A stretch of 64,000 nucleotides of DNA, taken from contig CALLDR010000038.1 in the NCBI GenBank assembly GCA_937997955.1, positions 11,859 through 75,858 on the forward strand, read 5' to 3'. Shown in pieces: positions 18,011-25,795 of the stretch. Both the position numbers and the translations under genes were made by a program. The stretch is from an uncultured Emergencia sp. Lineage in GTDB: Bacteria; Bacillota; Clostridia; Peptostreptococcales; Anaerovoracaceae. The stretch's first letter is position 1, and each line of letters begins with the position of its first letter. The notes below the pieces were generated by a model that was not told the origin of the DNA, searched no databases, and worked only from the letters and a program-made list of their open reading frames with translations.

Positions 18011-18751
18011 ATGCGTATAGCGTATCTTGACCCGGTTCCCGATTTCGCCGGCGTCGATATCTTCGCAGAAGAGCTTTCGCGCTATGCAGGCCCTGGAACA
18101 GACATCAGCTACCATACGCTGCTTGAAGGGGAAACAGGGGCAGACAATTATGAATATGAGGTTTATGAGGCATATATGCTTCCTAAAATTTTGGATAAAG
18201 TCAGGTCTTTGGAAGAGGAAGATTATGATGCCTGTATTCTGGGGTGTTTTTATGATCCGGCTTTGGAAGCGGCACGGGAAATGTGCAGCCGCATGGTGGT
18301 TGTAGGCGCTGCCCAGGCAGGGGTGACCTTGGCTTCTCTCTTATCAAAGCGCTTTTCCCTGATGATTCCGCGGGATAAAAATTTCACTCATATGCGAGAA
18401 ATGGTGATGCGGCAAGCCTGCGGAGAAAAGCTTGCGTCCATACGGGTCTTAAATATCCGCGTTCTGGATCTGCAGGATTCTGATGTGACGGACAAGCGGA
18501 TGGAAGAGGAAATGGAAGCGGCAGTCCGCTTTGACCACGCAGAGGCCATGGTGCTGGCATGTACCATGGAAATCGGAAAATTTCAATCCCTTCAGAGCAA
18601 GTTTGGGATTCCGGTCATTGATCCCGCCGTGGCGGCGCTGAAGCTGGCTGAATATCTGGTCCGCTGCCAAAAGGACTGTGGCTGGTACACGTCCAAAGTC
18701 GGCACCTATGAGGCGCCGCAGGAAGAGGAATGGAATTCCTTCGTATTTTGA
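18011..18751 (+). CDS. aspartate/glutamate/hydantoin racemase family protein
   Basis: A 246-residue Asp/Glu-racemase-superfamily protein with both catalytic cysteines: Cys-79 in GCFYDPALEAARE and Cys-184 in ACTMEIGK, separated as expected for the two-base mechanism. It resembles allantoin/hydantoin racemases more than glutamate racemase. The ATG follows the permease stop directly (TAG then ATG), so the two are translationally coupled. No hydantoinase or carbamoylase is nearby, so pathway assignment stays open. Confidence 0.85.
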   Translation: MRIAYLDPVPDFAGVDIFAEELSRYAGPGTDISYHTLLEGETGADNYEYEVYEAYMLPKILDKVRSLEEEDYDACILGCFYDPALEAAREMCSRMVVVGAAQAGVTLASLLSKRFSLMIPRDKNFTHMREMVMRQACGEKLASIRVLNIRVLDLQDSDVTDKRMEEEMEAAVRFDHAEAMVLACTMEIGKFQSLQSKFGIPVIDPAVAALKLAEYLVRCQKDCGWYTSKVGTYEAPQEEEWNSFVF

Positions 18752-18800
18752 ACAAAAGCGGGAAACCGAGCTGTTCCGGCAGATTTCCCGCGTATCAAAG

Positions 18801-18829
18801 CCTCCATCGTTGGATACGGTGGGGGTTTT
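18801..18829 (+). terminator. intrinsic terminator
   Basis: CCTCCATC (18801-18808) pairs with GGTGGGGG (18818-18825), allowing G-U pairs, followed by TTTT. It probably ends the permease-racemase transcript. Confidence 0.55.
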
Positions 18830-18895
18830 GACATTCTTAAGGAAAAGCTCTGCAGAAGCCGAAAAGAAAAAATAAAAAAACTTTCCATTTTCCTA

Positions 18896-18939
18896 TTGAC
18901 AAATCTCTGCCAATGTAGTATAGTTAGTGTAAGCTAACC
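18896..18939 (+). promoter_or_regulatory. consensus promoter overlapped by DtxR/IdeR-like operator 1
   Basis: TTGACA (18896-18901), a 17-bp spacer and TATAGT (18919-18924). The 18-bp palindrome AGTTAGTGTAAGCTAACC (18922-18939) overlaps the -10 end, so binding would block initiation. The half-site (GGTTAG/CTAACC) resembles iron-dependent DtxR/IdeR boxes. Two further copies lie downstream. Confidence 0.75.
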
Positions 18940-19014
18940 GATGCAGGGAGATGACTAGTGATCGTCCGCCGCAGACGAATCGCGCCTGTAAGGTCAGCTG
19001 ATCTTTTGCAGATT

Positions 19015-19032
19015 GGTTAGTAAATGCTAACC
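19015..19032 (+). promoter_or_regulatory. DtxR/IdeR-like operator 2
   Basis: GGTTAGTAAATGCTAACC, the same palindrome as at 18922 with different central bases, 93 bp further downstream. Confidence 0.65.
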
Positions 19033-19045
19033 TGATGCTTAATTG

Positions 19046-19190
19046 TCTGTCCGCCGCGGAACCGCGGAGGACTGACAGGCATTCTATTGCCGGCGGCTAA
19101 GCCGCAGAGAACTATTTCTCCTTAAAGTGATTTTGATTAATATGTGTACAGTCTTTGGCGGGTTTGCGGAGACCCGCCAAACTAAGACTG
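19046..19190 (+). other. structured leader: two strong hairpins between operators
   Basis: Hairpin 1 (19046-19078): CTGTC/GACAG outer arms around CCGCGG-AA-CCGCGG. Hairpin 2 (19149-19190): CAGTCTT/AAGACTG outer arms around TTTGGCGGGT (19154-19163) and ACCCGCCAAA (19172-19181). Neither is followed by a T-tract. If transcription starts near 18931, both lie in a roughly 350-nt leader of the DUF3793 mRNA. Confidence 0.55.
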
Positions 19191-19193
19191 CCT

Positions 19194-19211
19194 GGTTAGC
19201 TTAGGCTAACC
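19194..19211 (+). promoter_or_regulatory. DtxR/IdeR-like operator 3
   Basis: GGTTAGCTTAGGCTAACC, a perfect-arm palindrome 67 bp before the DUF3793 start and the closest of the three to the classic iron box. Confidence 0.7.
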
Positions 19212-19277
19212 AAATGAGACCGGCTGAGACGATTCGGCTCGCTTACGACTAAACCTGCTCAAGAAAAGGAAACCACC

Positions 19278-19826
19278 ATGGAAAAGTATCTCATCGAACA
19301 CTGCTCACCGACGCTGGCCTCCTTGAAGACGGCCAATCTGTTTAACTATATATTCACATCAGAAGAAGAACTGTATGGCTATATTCGCGGATTGAACCGA
19401 AAGCTTTCAGCCAAGGGCGTGTCCGTGACGATTCTGCGCAAGGAAGCGCACAGCGCTTTGGTCTACGTCTATCGGGAAAAGAAGCTGGCGGAGGATCTGG
19501 CAAAGCCGGGCGTCAGGGAATTCCTGACAAAGGCGGGCTATGAGGCATGTACGCCTCTGGCGGCGATCCGGTTCCTGAGAAGCAGGTTCGCGGCAAAGGA
19601 GGGTTTTCCCCACGAGATCGGTTTGTTCCTGGGATATCCCCTGGGCGACGTGATCGGCTTTATCGAAAACGCCGGCAGGCACAGCAAGTGCAGCGGATGC
19701 TGGAAGGTTTACTGCAACGAGTGCGAAGCCATTCGCCTCTTTGCGAAATTTGACAAATGTAAAGAAGTCTATAAGCGTCTTTTCTGCGAAGGAAAGACGG
19801 TAGTGCAGCTGACTGTGGCTGCATGA
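19278..19826 (+). CDS. DUF3793 family protein
   Basis: A 182-residue cytosolic protein of the DUF3793 family, common in anaerobic Clostridia beside ferrous-iron transport and flavodoxin genes. Visible are the N-terminal HCSPTLASLKTANLF, EIGLFLGYPLGDVIGFIENA, and a cysteine-rich C-terminal CSGCWKVYCNEC cluster that could bind metal or an Fe-S cluster. Its biochemical role is not established. Co-location with flavodoxin under iron-box-like operators suggests an iron-limitation response. ATG 19278 lies eight bases after AAAAGGAAA. Confidence 0.85.
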   Translation: MEKYLIEHCSPTLASLKTANLFNYIFTSEEELYGYIRGLNRKLSAKGVSVTILRKEAHSALVYVYREKKLAEDLAKPGVREFLTKAGYEACTPLAAIRFLRSRFAAKEGFPHEIGLFLGYPLGDVIGFIENAGRHSKCSGCWKVYCNECEAIRLFAKFDKCKEVYKRLFCEGKTVVQLTVAA

Positions 19827-19861
19827 TATATCATCATAATGAAAGAAAGAGGTAAAAGAAT

Positions 19862-20284
19862 ATGAGCAAAATTGCAGTAGTATACTGGAGCGGTACTGGA
19901 AACACAGAACAGATGGCCATGGAAGTCGTCGCAGGCGCAAAGGCGGCCGGCGCAGAGACAACTGTGTTTACCGCTGCGGAATTTGATGCAGCGAAGATGG
20001 ATGAATTCGACGCCGTTGCTTTCGGCTGCCCGTCCATGGGCGCGGAGGAGCTGGAAGAAAGCGAGTTCGCTCCGATGTTTGAAGGCTGTGAATCAAAGCT
20101 GTCAGGAAAGAAGATCGCTCTGTTCGGCTCCTACGGCTGGGGAGACGGCGAATGGATGCGCACCTGGGAGGAACGCTGCAACGGAGACGGCGCGGTTCTG
20201 GCTTGCCCATGCGTAATCGCCAACGAAACTCCAGATGACGAGGCCTGCGAAAACTGCAGAAACCTGGGCAAAGCTCTGGTTTAG
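19862..20284 (+). CDS. flavodoxin
   Basis: A 140-residue short-chain flavodoxin. The FMN phosphate loop YWSGTGNTEQMA (residues 8-19) and the two isoalloxazine-flanking loops (FGCPSMGAEELEE and FGSYGWGDGEWM) are intact. It is an electron carrier that replaces ferredoxin when iron is scarce, consistent with the operators upstream of the preceding gene. It follows DUF3793 by 35 bp with its own AAAGAGGT site and is closed by a terminator. Confidence 0.93.
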   Translation: MSKIAVVYWSGTGNTEQMAMEVVAGAKAAGAETTVFTAAEFDAAKMDEFDAVAFGCPSMGAEELEESEFAPMFEGCESKLSGKKIALFGSYGWGDGEWMRTWEERCNGDGAVLACPCVIANETPDDEACENCRNLGKALV

Positions 20285-20333
20285 ACAGGCGCGTATCTGC
20301 TGATAATCTACTACAAACCACATAAAAAACGAT

Positions 20334-20377
20334 GCCCGGTGCTGCCTGCAAACAATAATCAGGCGTGCCGGGCTTTT
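20334..20377 (+). terminator. intrinsic terminator
   Basis: GCCCGG (20334-20339) and CCGGGC (20368-20373) with inner GCCTG/CAGGC pairing, followed by TTTT. It lies immediately before the ABC transporter operon. Confidence 0.75.
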
Positions 20378-20395
20378 ACCATGGGAGGTAATACT

Positions 20396-21094
20396 TTGTT
20401 CTTGAAACTGGAAGGAATCGATAAGTCCTACGGAAACGGGGAAAATCGAGTGAAAGTTTTAAAAGGGATCTCATTGGAGGCGGAAAAAGGGGAGATATGT
20501 GTCCTGCTGGGGCCTTCCGGCTCCGGCAAGTCTACGCTGCTCAACATCATCGGCGGTATCGAGACCGCTGACAGCGGCTATGTTTCCATCGACGGGGAAA
20601 AGACGAGGGACATGAAGGAAAAGGCGCTGACCAGATACCGCAGAAAGCATCTGGGCTATGTTTTTCAGCAGTACAATCTGATATCCAACCTGACGGTGCG
20701 GGAAAACATCGAGGTAGGCGCTTATCTGTCTGACCGGCCGCTGGACATGGACGAGCTTCTGGAAACGCTGGGCCTGACAGAGCATCAGCACAAAATACCC
20801 AGCCAGCTTTCCGGCGGGCAGCAGCAGCGGACCTCCATCGGGCGGGCCATCATCAAGAATCCGGACATTCTGCTCTGCGATGAGCCTACCGGCGCCCTGG
20901 ACTACCGGACATCAAAGGATATCCTTCAGCTCATCGAGGACGTAAACGCGAAATACCACAGCACGGTAGTCATGGTCACCCACAACGACGCCATCAAAGC
21001 CATGGCGGACCAGGTGATCCGTCTGCGGGACGGACAGATTCGTGACGTGACGCGGAATGAAGAAAAAACGCCGGCTATGGCGTTGGAATGGTAG
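20396..21094 (+). CDS. ABC transporter ATP-binding protein (MacB/LolD type)
   Basis: A 232-residue ATPase: Walker [11 protein letters not shown]-loop YVFQQYNLI, signature LSGGQQQRT, Walker [13 protein letters not shown] and switch His (MVTHND). The D-loop TGALDYRT marks the MacB/FtsE class that pairs with FtsX-like permeases, which is what follows. I choose TTG 20396 because GGGAGGTA at 20383-20390 sits six bases upstream; ATG 20381 in the same frame has no ribosome site. The downstream permease starts ten bases after this stop. Confidence 0.9.
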   Translation: MFLKLEGIDKSYGNGENRVKVLKGISLEAEKGEICVLLGPSGSGKSTLLNIIGGIETADSGYVSIDGEKTRDMKEKALTRYRRKHLGYVFQQYNLISNLTVRENIEVGAYLSDRPLDMDELLETLGLTEHQHKIPSQLSGGQQQRTSIGRAIIKNPDILLCDEPTGALDYRTSKDILQLIEDVNAKYHSTVVMVTHNDAIKAMADQVIRLRDGQIRDVTRNEEKTPAMALEW

Positions 21095-21103
21095 GTGAGA
21101 ACC

Positions 21104-23325
21104 ATGAAGAATCCGTTGCGCAAGCGGCTGCCGCGGGAGCTGAAGGGGGACCTGGCCAAATACGCGATCATCTTTATCTTCGTCATCACCGCCATCGGCT
21201 TTGTGTCCGGCTTTTTAGTCGCCGACAACAGCCTGATCCACGCGTACGACGAAAGCTTTGAAAAGTACAACATAGAGGACGGCCACTTTCAGCTGTCCGC
21301 GGAGCCGGACAAAGAGTTTCTGACCCGGCTTTCCGACGAGACCGGGGCGGAGCTCTATCCGCTGTGGTATAAAGAGGCGGAGACCTCTGACGGACATACC
21401 CTGCGCCTGTACAAGGAAAGAAAACAGGTGGACCTGGTTTCCCTGCACAAAGGCCAGCTGCCCCGGTCGGAAGGGGAGATCACTCTGGACAGGCTCTACG
21501 CCGAGAACAACGGCCTGGATGTAGGCGATGAGATCGTCGCGGACGATGAGACCTACACCGTCTGCGGCCTGACCGCTTTTTCCGATTACAGCGCCCTGTT
21601 CCGCAAGAACACTGATTCCATGTTTGACGCCAGCGGTTCTCCGTTTCCATCGCCTGCGATGAGGACTTTGACCGTATCAGCGGGGAAACCCAGTATGTCT
21701 ACGCCTGGAAAGGAGAGCTTTCCGTGGAAGAAGCGGCGGAAACCGCGGCTGCCTGCGGTCTGCAGCTGAAAGATTTCCTGGAGGAAAAGACCAATCAGGC
21801 CATCCACTTCACCGGGGACGATATGGGCGGCGACAAGCAGATGATCGTCTGGCTCATGTACATCGTCATGGCCATTCTGGCCTTTGTGTTCGGGGTGACC
21901 ACGAGCAATACCATCGAACAGGAGGCGCAGGTCATCGGAACGCTGAGAGCGACGGGTTACAGCAAGGCCATGCTGATCCGCCACTATCTGGTCCTGCCTG
22001 TCGTCGTGACCGTGGCGGGCGCGGTCATAGGAAATCTCCTGGCCTATACTGTCATGAAGGACTATATGGCGGACCTTTACTACGGCAGCTACAGCCTGCC
22101 GCCATATGAGACTCTCTGGAGCAGCTACGCCTTCGTTCTGACGACAGCGGCTCCGGCAGCGATCATGCTGGTGGTCAACCTGATCATACTGACGCGGAAG
22201 CTGTCTATCCGCCCGCTGGATTTCCTTCGCAGGGAGCTTTCCGGGCGCCGAGGAGGAAAGAGGGCGGTCCGGCTGCCCGGCTTCCGCTTCCTGAACCGGT
22301 TCCGGCTTCGCGTGATCCTGCAGAACAAAGGGGCTTACTGCATGCTGTTCATCGGGATTCTCTTTGTCAACGTGCTGCTCATGTTCGGCATGATGATGAC
22401 GCCGCTGATCGAGCATCAGGGAGAAACTGTGGAAAAGAGCATGTTCAGCAAGTATCAGTACGTGATGGCAGCGCCTGCTGAAACAGAAAACCGAGAGGCG
22501 GAAAAGTATGCCCTCCGCAGCCTGGAGATCGACAATGATCTGAAAGAAGGGGTTTCCGTCTACGGGGTGGAGGCCGGCAGCGCCTATCTGGATAAGGCGG
22601 ATTTTCCGGTGAAAGAGGGGGACGTATTGGTTTCCAACGGGTATCTGGAAAAATACGGCCTTCAGGAGGGGGACGAGATCACCCTGCGGGAGCCTTTTGA
22701 CGATGACACGTACACCTTCCGCATCGCCGGAAGCTATCAATACCCTGCCGGATTCGCTTTGTTCATGGAAAAGGAGGCCTTCTGCAAATTCTTCGGGGAA
22801 GACGAAGGCTACTATACGGGATACTTTTCTGACGAGAAGCTGGACGATCTGCCAGATGAGGCGGTGGCCACGATCATTACCCAAAAGGATCTGAACATTA
22901 TGGCGGAACAGCTGATGGATTCCATGGGAGGCGTGTTCCCGCTGTTCTGCGGCTTCTCGGTGCTGATCTATCTGCTGATCCTGTTCCTGATGGCCAAGAT
23001 GGTCATCGAAAAGAACGCGTCGGCCATTTCCATGGTCAAGATCCTGGGCTACGAAGACGGCGAGATCAGCAGTATTTACGGCAGAGCCACCGCGGTAGTA
23101 GTGGTGGTGTCTCTTCTGGTCACCGTGCCCCTTTCCTATGAGATCATCCGTGTCCTCTATTTTAACATGATGCAGAGGATGAGCGGATGGCTGCCGTTTT
23201 ACGTGGCGCCGGATATTTTCTGGAAGATGCCGCTGATCGGCATAGCGGCGTACGCGGTGATCAGTCCGCTTCTCATGAGAAGGATCAAAAGGGTGCCTAT
23301 GGCGCAGGCCTTGAAAAGCGAGTAA
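21104..23325 (+). pseudogene. FtsX/MacB-type ABC permease, frameshifted
   Basis: Partner of the preceding ATPase, with an N-terminal helix, an extracellular domain, two FtsX core regions (MIVWLMYIVMAILAFVFGVT and VFPLFCGFSVLIYLLILFLM) and an ALKSE end typical of the family. The frame is broken near 21629-21632: upstream reads ...NTDSMFDA, and the continuing homologous frame (RFSVSIACDEDFD) resumes one frame away. A single lost C in the GCC-AGC stretch explains it (GCC-CAG would give Ala-Gln). The rest is intact, so this is either a recent inactivation or a sequencing error. Start ATG 21104 follows AGGTGAG. Confidence 0.8.
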
Positions 23326-23361
23326 GCGGGCCGCTTCCGCCGGCAGTTTGACCCGAATGTT

Positions 23362-23447
23362 GGTTCTCCCCTGGGGACCGGCATTTCCCCTCGCATATTG
23401 GCATTTTCCCTCGGATGTTGGTATTTTTACTTCAGATGTGGTATGAT
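23362..23447 (+). repeat. 20-bp tandem repeats running into a promoter
   Basis: Units GGCATTTCCCCTCGCATATT (23380-23399), GGCATTTTCCCTCGGATGTT (23400-23419) and GGTATTTTTACTTCAGATGT (23420-23439) have an exact 20-bp period, with a degenerate unit before them. TTGGTA (23418-23423) and TATGAT (23442-23447) are 18 bp apart, so the last unit lies inside a plausible promoter for the FMN reductase gene. Confidence 0.65.
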
Positions 23448-23485
23448 AATAGCAGCACATATCAAAATCCGGAGGTGAATGTACG

Positions 23486-24028
23486 ATGAAAATAACAGTA
23501 CTTACAGGAAGCCCGCACCAGGCCGGCGCCACGGCTCTGCTGGCGGATAAATTCATTCAGGGAGCGGAGGAGGCCGGGCATCAGGTCTACCGCTTTGACG
23601 CGGCGGAGAAGGGGGTCTCGCCCTGCATCGCCTGCGACTGCTGCGGTCAGGGCTGTGAGCCCTGCGTCATGGACGACGACATGGAGGAATTGAATCCCCA
23701 TCTTCTGGAGGCGGATCTGGTGGCCTTTGTCACGCCGCTGTACTATTCCGGCATGTCCGCCCAGCTGAAAACGGTGGTCGACAGGTTCTACGGCATCGAT
23801 AACAGGCTCTGCGGCAGCGGCAAGAAGACCGTTCTGCTGGCGGCCTGCGCGGACGGCGCTGAGAACGGCTGGGCCATGGACGAACTGGCGGCCCATTACA
23901 AGGGCTTTACCGGCTACCTGCAGTGGGAGAACCTTGGCATGGTCCTGGCGACCGGCTGCGGCTCCCGCGGTGACGCGGAGGCCAGCCCGTTTCCGGAGCA
24001 GGCCTACCAGTTGGGGAAGAGCCTGTAA
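23486..24028 (+). CDS. NADPH-dependent FMN reductase-like flavoprotein with cysteine cluster
   Basis: A 180-residue flavodoxin-fold protein. TGSPHQAGATA (residues 7-17) is the FMN phosphate loop and TPLYYSGMSAQLKTVVDRF the second flavin-binding region. The CIACDCCGQGCEPC insert (about residues 52-65) resembles the cluster-binding loop of iron-sulfur flavoproteins (Isf) and may hold a [4Fe-4S] cluster. It probably transfers electrons to ferredoxin-type partners or unknown acceptors. AGGTGAA precedes ATG 23486. It is monocistronic. Confidence 0.85.
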   Translation: MKITVLTGSPHQAGATALLADKFIQGAEEAGHQVYRFDAAEKGVSPCIACDCCGQGCEPCVMDDDMEELNPHLLEADLVAFVTPLYYSGMSAQLKTVVDRFYGIDNRLCGSGKKTVLLAACADGAENGWAMDELAAHYKGFTGYLQWENLGMVLATGCGSRGDAEASPFPEQAYQLGKSL

Positions 24029-24076
24029 CCAGGCCCTGCCTGTGTAAAAACGACAGATGCAGCATGTGAAAGAAAC

Positions 24077-24110
24077 CCTGCCTTGCCAAGCGTAAGGCAG
24101 GATTTTTTTT
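24077..24110 (+). terminator. intrinsic terminator
   Basis: CCTGCCTT (24077-24084) and AAGGCAGG (24094-24101), followed by eight Ts. Confidence 0.9.
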
Positions 24111-24173
24111 GCGGTTATTGGGGCTGCTGCGGCGCGCAAGCGGCGTGGCAAAGGTTCAACTGCCGCTGCATAA

Positions 24174-24227
24174 TTGTCACCTTTTTCGAAAATAAAGGTT
24201 GACAACTGACGGCAGCGGCGTTATACT
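24174..24227 (+). promoter_or_regulatory. BirA box overlapping the bioY promoter
   Basis: TTGTCACC (24174-24181), 15 bp, GGTTGACAA (24197-24205) fits the BirA operator pattern. Its right arm contains the -35 TTGACA (24199-24204); TATACT (24222-24227) follows after 17 bp. Biotinyl-AMP-loaded BirA would therefore block the polymerase directly. Confidence 0.85.
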
Positions 24228-24259
24228 TACTTTTGAAGACGAAAGAGAAGGAGTAAGAT

Positions 24260-24832
24260 ATGACGACGATGACAACGACAACAAATCATTCAGATAAGCT
24301 GCGGACCTATGATATGGTCCTGATCGCCATGTTCGCTGTGCTGATGGCGGTATGTTCCTGGATCTCCATCCCCATGGAGGTTCCGTTTACCCTGCAGACC
24401 TTCGGACTGTTCCTGACAGTAGGCGTGCTGGGCGGCAAGCGGGGAACCTTCGCGGTCCTGATCTACATTCTGCTGGGAGCCATAGGCGTGCCTGTTTTTG
24501 CCGGCTTTAACAGCGGGATCGGCGTTCTGCTGGGAACTACCGGGGGCTATATCGTAGGCTTCCTGCTGTCCGGACTGGCGATGTGGGGACTGGAAAAGCT
24601 GATCGGGCGCAAGACCTGGGCGCTGATCGTTTCCATGCTCTGCGCCATGGTGATCTACTTCGTGTTTGGAACCATCTGGTTTATGGTGGTCTATACGAAG
24701 AGCACCGGGGCCATCGGGCTGATGGCGGTGCTGGGCTGGTGCGTGATCCCGTTTATCGTGCCGGATCTGCTGAAGATGGCGCTGGCGCTGGTTCTGACCA
24801 ACAAGCTGCGCCGCATCGTGAAGCTGCAGTAA
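24260..24832 (+). CDS. bioY: biotin transporter BioY (ECF S-component)
   Basis: A 190-residue, six-helix S-component that binds biotin for ECF-type uptake. Family motifs are visible: VPFTLQTFGLFLTVGVLGGK after helix 1, ILLGAIGVPVFAGFNSGIGV, GTTGGYIVGFLLSG, and a C-terminal FIVPDLLKMALALVL helix. No EcfA/EcfT genes are adjacent, so it depends on a shared energising module or acts alone. The BirA box upstream independently supports the assignment. Biotin synthesis genes are not present in the window. Confidence 0.95.
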   Translation: MTTMTTTTNHSDKLRTYDMVLIAMFAVLMAVCSWISIPMEVPFTLQTFGLFLTVGVLGGKRGTFAVLIYILLGAIGVPVFAGFNSGIGVLLGTTGGYIVGFLLSGLAMWGLEKLIGRKTWALIVSMLCAMVIYFVFGTIWFMVVYTKSTGAIGLMAVLGWCVIPFIVPDLLKMALALVLTNKLRRIVKLQ

Positions 24833-24877
24833 TGGCAGGAGCAGATATGCGCGCCTCAGGCTGGATTTCAATATTTC

Positions 24878-24927
24878 ATACGATTGCATACGGCTATATA
24901 CGGCTGCATACGGCAAAATACGACTGA
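24878..24927 (+). repeat. five 10-bp tandem repeats after bioY
   Basis: Five units starting with ATACG: ATACGATTGC, ATACGGCTAT, ATACGGCTGC, ATACGGCAAA, ATACGACTGA. The array begins 45 bp after the stop codon and runs into the terminator stem. Confidence 0.85.
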
Positions 24928-24961
24928 CAGCATCCTTGTGACAGGCTGTCAGTTTTTGTTT
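24924..24961 (+). terminator. intrinsic terminator of bioY
   Basis: CTGACAGC (24924-24931) pairs with GCTGTCAG (24945-24952); TTTTTGTTTT follows. Confidence 0.85.
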
Positions 24962-24990
24962 TGACAGCGGTGAATTTGACCATATTGCGG

Positions 24991-25019
24991 TTGAAAAAAC
25001 AGGTACAAACAAGTATAAT
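24991..25019 (+). promoter_or_regulatory. promoter of the cbiL operon
   Basis: TTGAAA (24991-24996), 17 bp, TATAAT (25014-25019). I looked for a cobalamin riboswitch between here and cbiL and see none. Confidence 0.75.
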
Positions 25020-25099
25020 GTAAGAAGTCTGTGAAATACGTCAGACGTTGAAATTCGTTATCATGTTGAACCAATATAATAAATCAAAGGAGAAAGAGT

Positions 25100-25795
25100 A
25101 TGAGTGGTATTTTATATGGAGTAGGCGTAGGGCCTGGCGATCCGGAGCTGATGACACTGAAGGCTGTTCGCCTGATCCGGGAAAACGAAGTCGTAGCGGT
25201 GCCAGGGGCCGACGTCAGGGAGACGGTGGCCTATCAGATCGCCGTGCAGGCGGCGCCGGAGCTGGCGGACAAGGAGCTGCTTCCGATCTACATGCCGATG
25301 ACCCACGATCTGGAGGAGCAGCGCCGCAATCACGAAAAGGGAGCGGCCACCATCGAAGGATATTTAAAAGAAGGAAAAAACGTCGTGTTTCTGACACTGG
25401 GAGATCCGACGATCTATTCTACCTTCTCTTATCTGCAGAAGCGGGTCAAGGACCACGGTTATCAGACCGTACTGGTCAGCGGTATTCCTTCCTTCTGCGC
25501 GGCCGCCGCGAGAATGGACATTTCACTGTCCGAGTGGAACGAGCAGCTGCATATTCTTCCTGCAGTACATCGTCTCGACGATAAGCTGGAGCAGTCCGGC
25601 AACTACGTGCTGATGAAATCCGGCAAAAAGATGAAGCAGGTCAAGGAGATCCTGGCGGCCAGCGGACGCAGCGTAGTCATGGTGGAGAACTGCGGCATGG
25701 AGGACGAGCGGGTCTACGGCAGCCTGGACGAGATTCCAGATGATGCCGGCTACTATTCCCTCATTATCGCAAAGGAGCAGAAGACTGAGAAATGA
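25100..25795 (+). CDS. cbiL: precorrin-2/cobalt-factor-II C20-methyltransferase
   Basis: A 231-residue SAM-dependent corrinoid methyltransferase that methylates C20 of cobalt-factor II in anaerobic B12 synthesis. GVGVGPGDPELMTLKAV (7-23) is the family opening signature; VVFLTLGDPTIYSTFSYLQ and LVSGIPSFCAAAARM follow as in CbiL/CobI. It is isolated from any other cobalamin gene in the window. Its last four bases overlap an ABC-ATPase start, which ties it to a transporter operon rather than a cbi cluster. AAAGGAG precedes ATG 25100. Confidence 0.9.
   Translation: MSGILYGVGVGPGDPELMTLKAVRLIRENEVVAVPGADVRETVAYQIAVQAAPELADKELLPIYMPMTHDLEEQRRNHEKGAATIEGYLKEGKNVVFLTLGDPTIYSTFSYLQKRVKDHGYQTVLVSGIPSFCAAAARMDISLSEWNEQLHILPAVHRLDDKLEQSGNYVLMKSGKKMKQVKEILAASGRSVVMVENCGMEDERVYGSLDEIPDDAGYYSLIIAKEQKTEK

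Noticed and set aside
21586..23556. 656-codon minus-strand open frame
   Set aside because: It is antisense to a clear ABC permease, has low-complexity His/Arg/Gln-rich composition and no family motif.
24839..25099. Cobalamin riboswitch before cbiL
   Set aside because: No B12-box-like sequence. The interval holds only short tandem repeats, the bioY terminator and a promoter.
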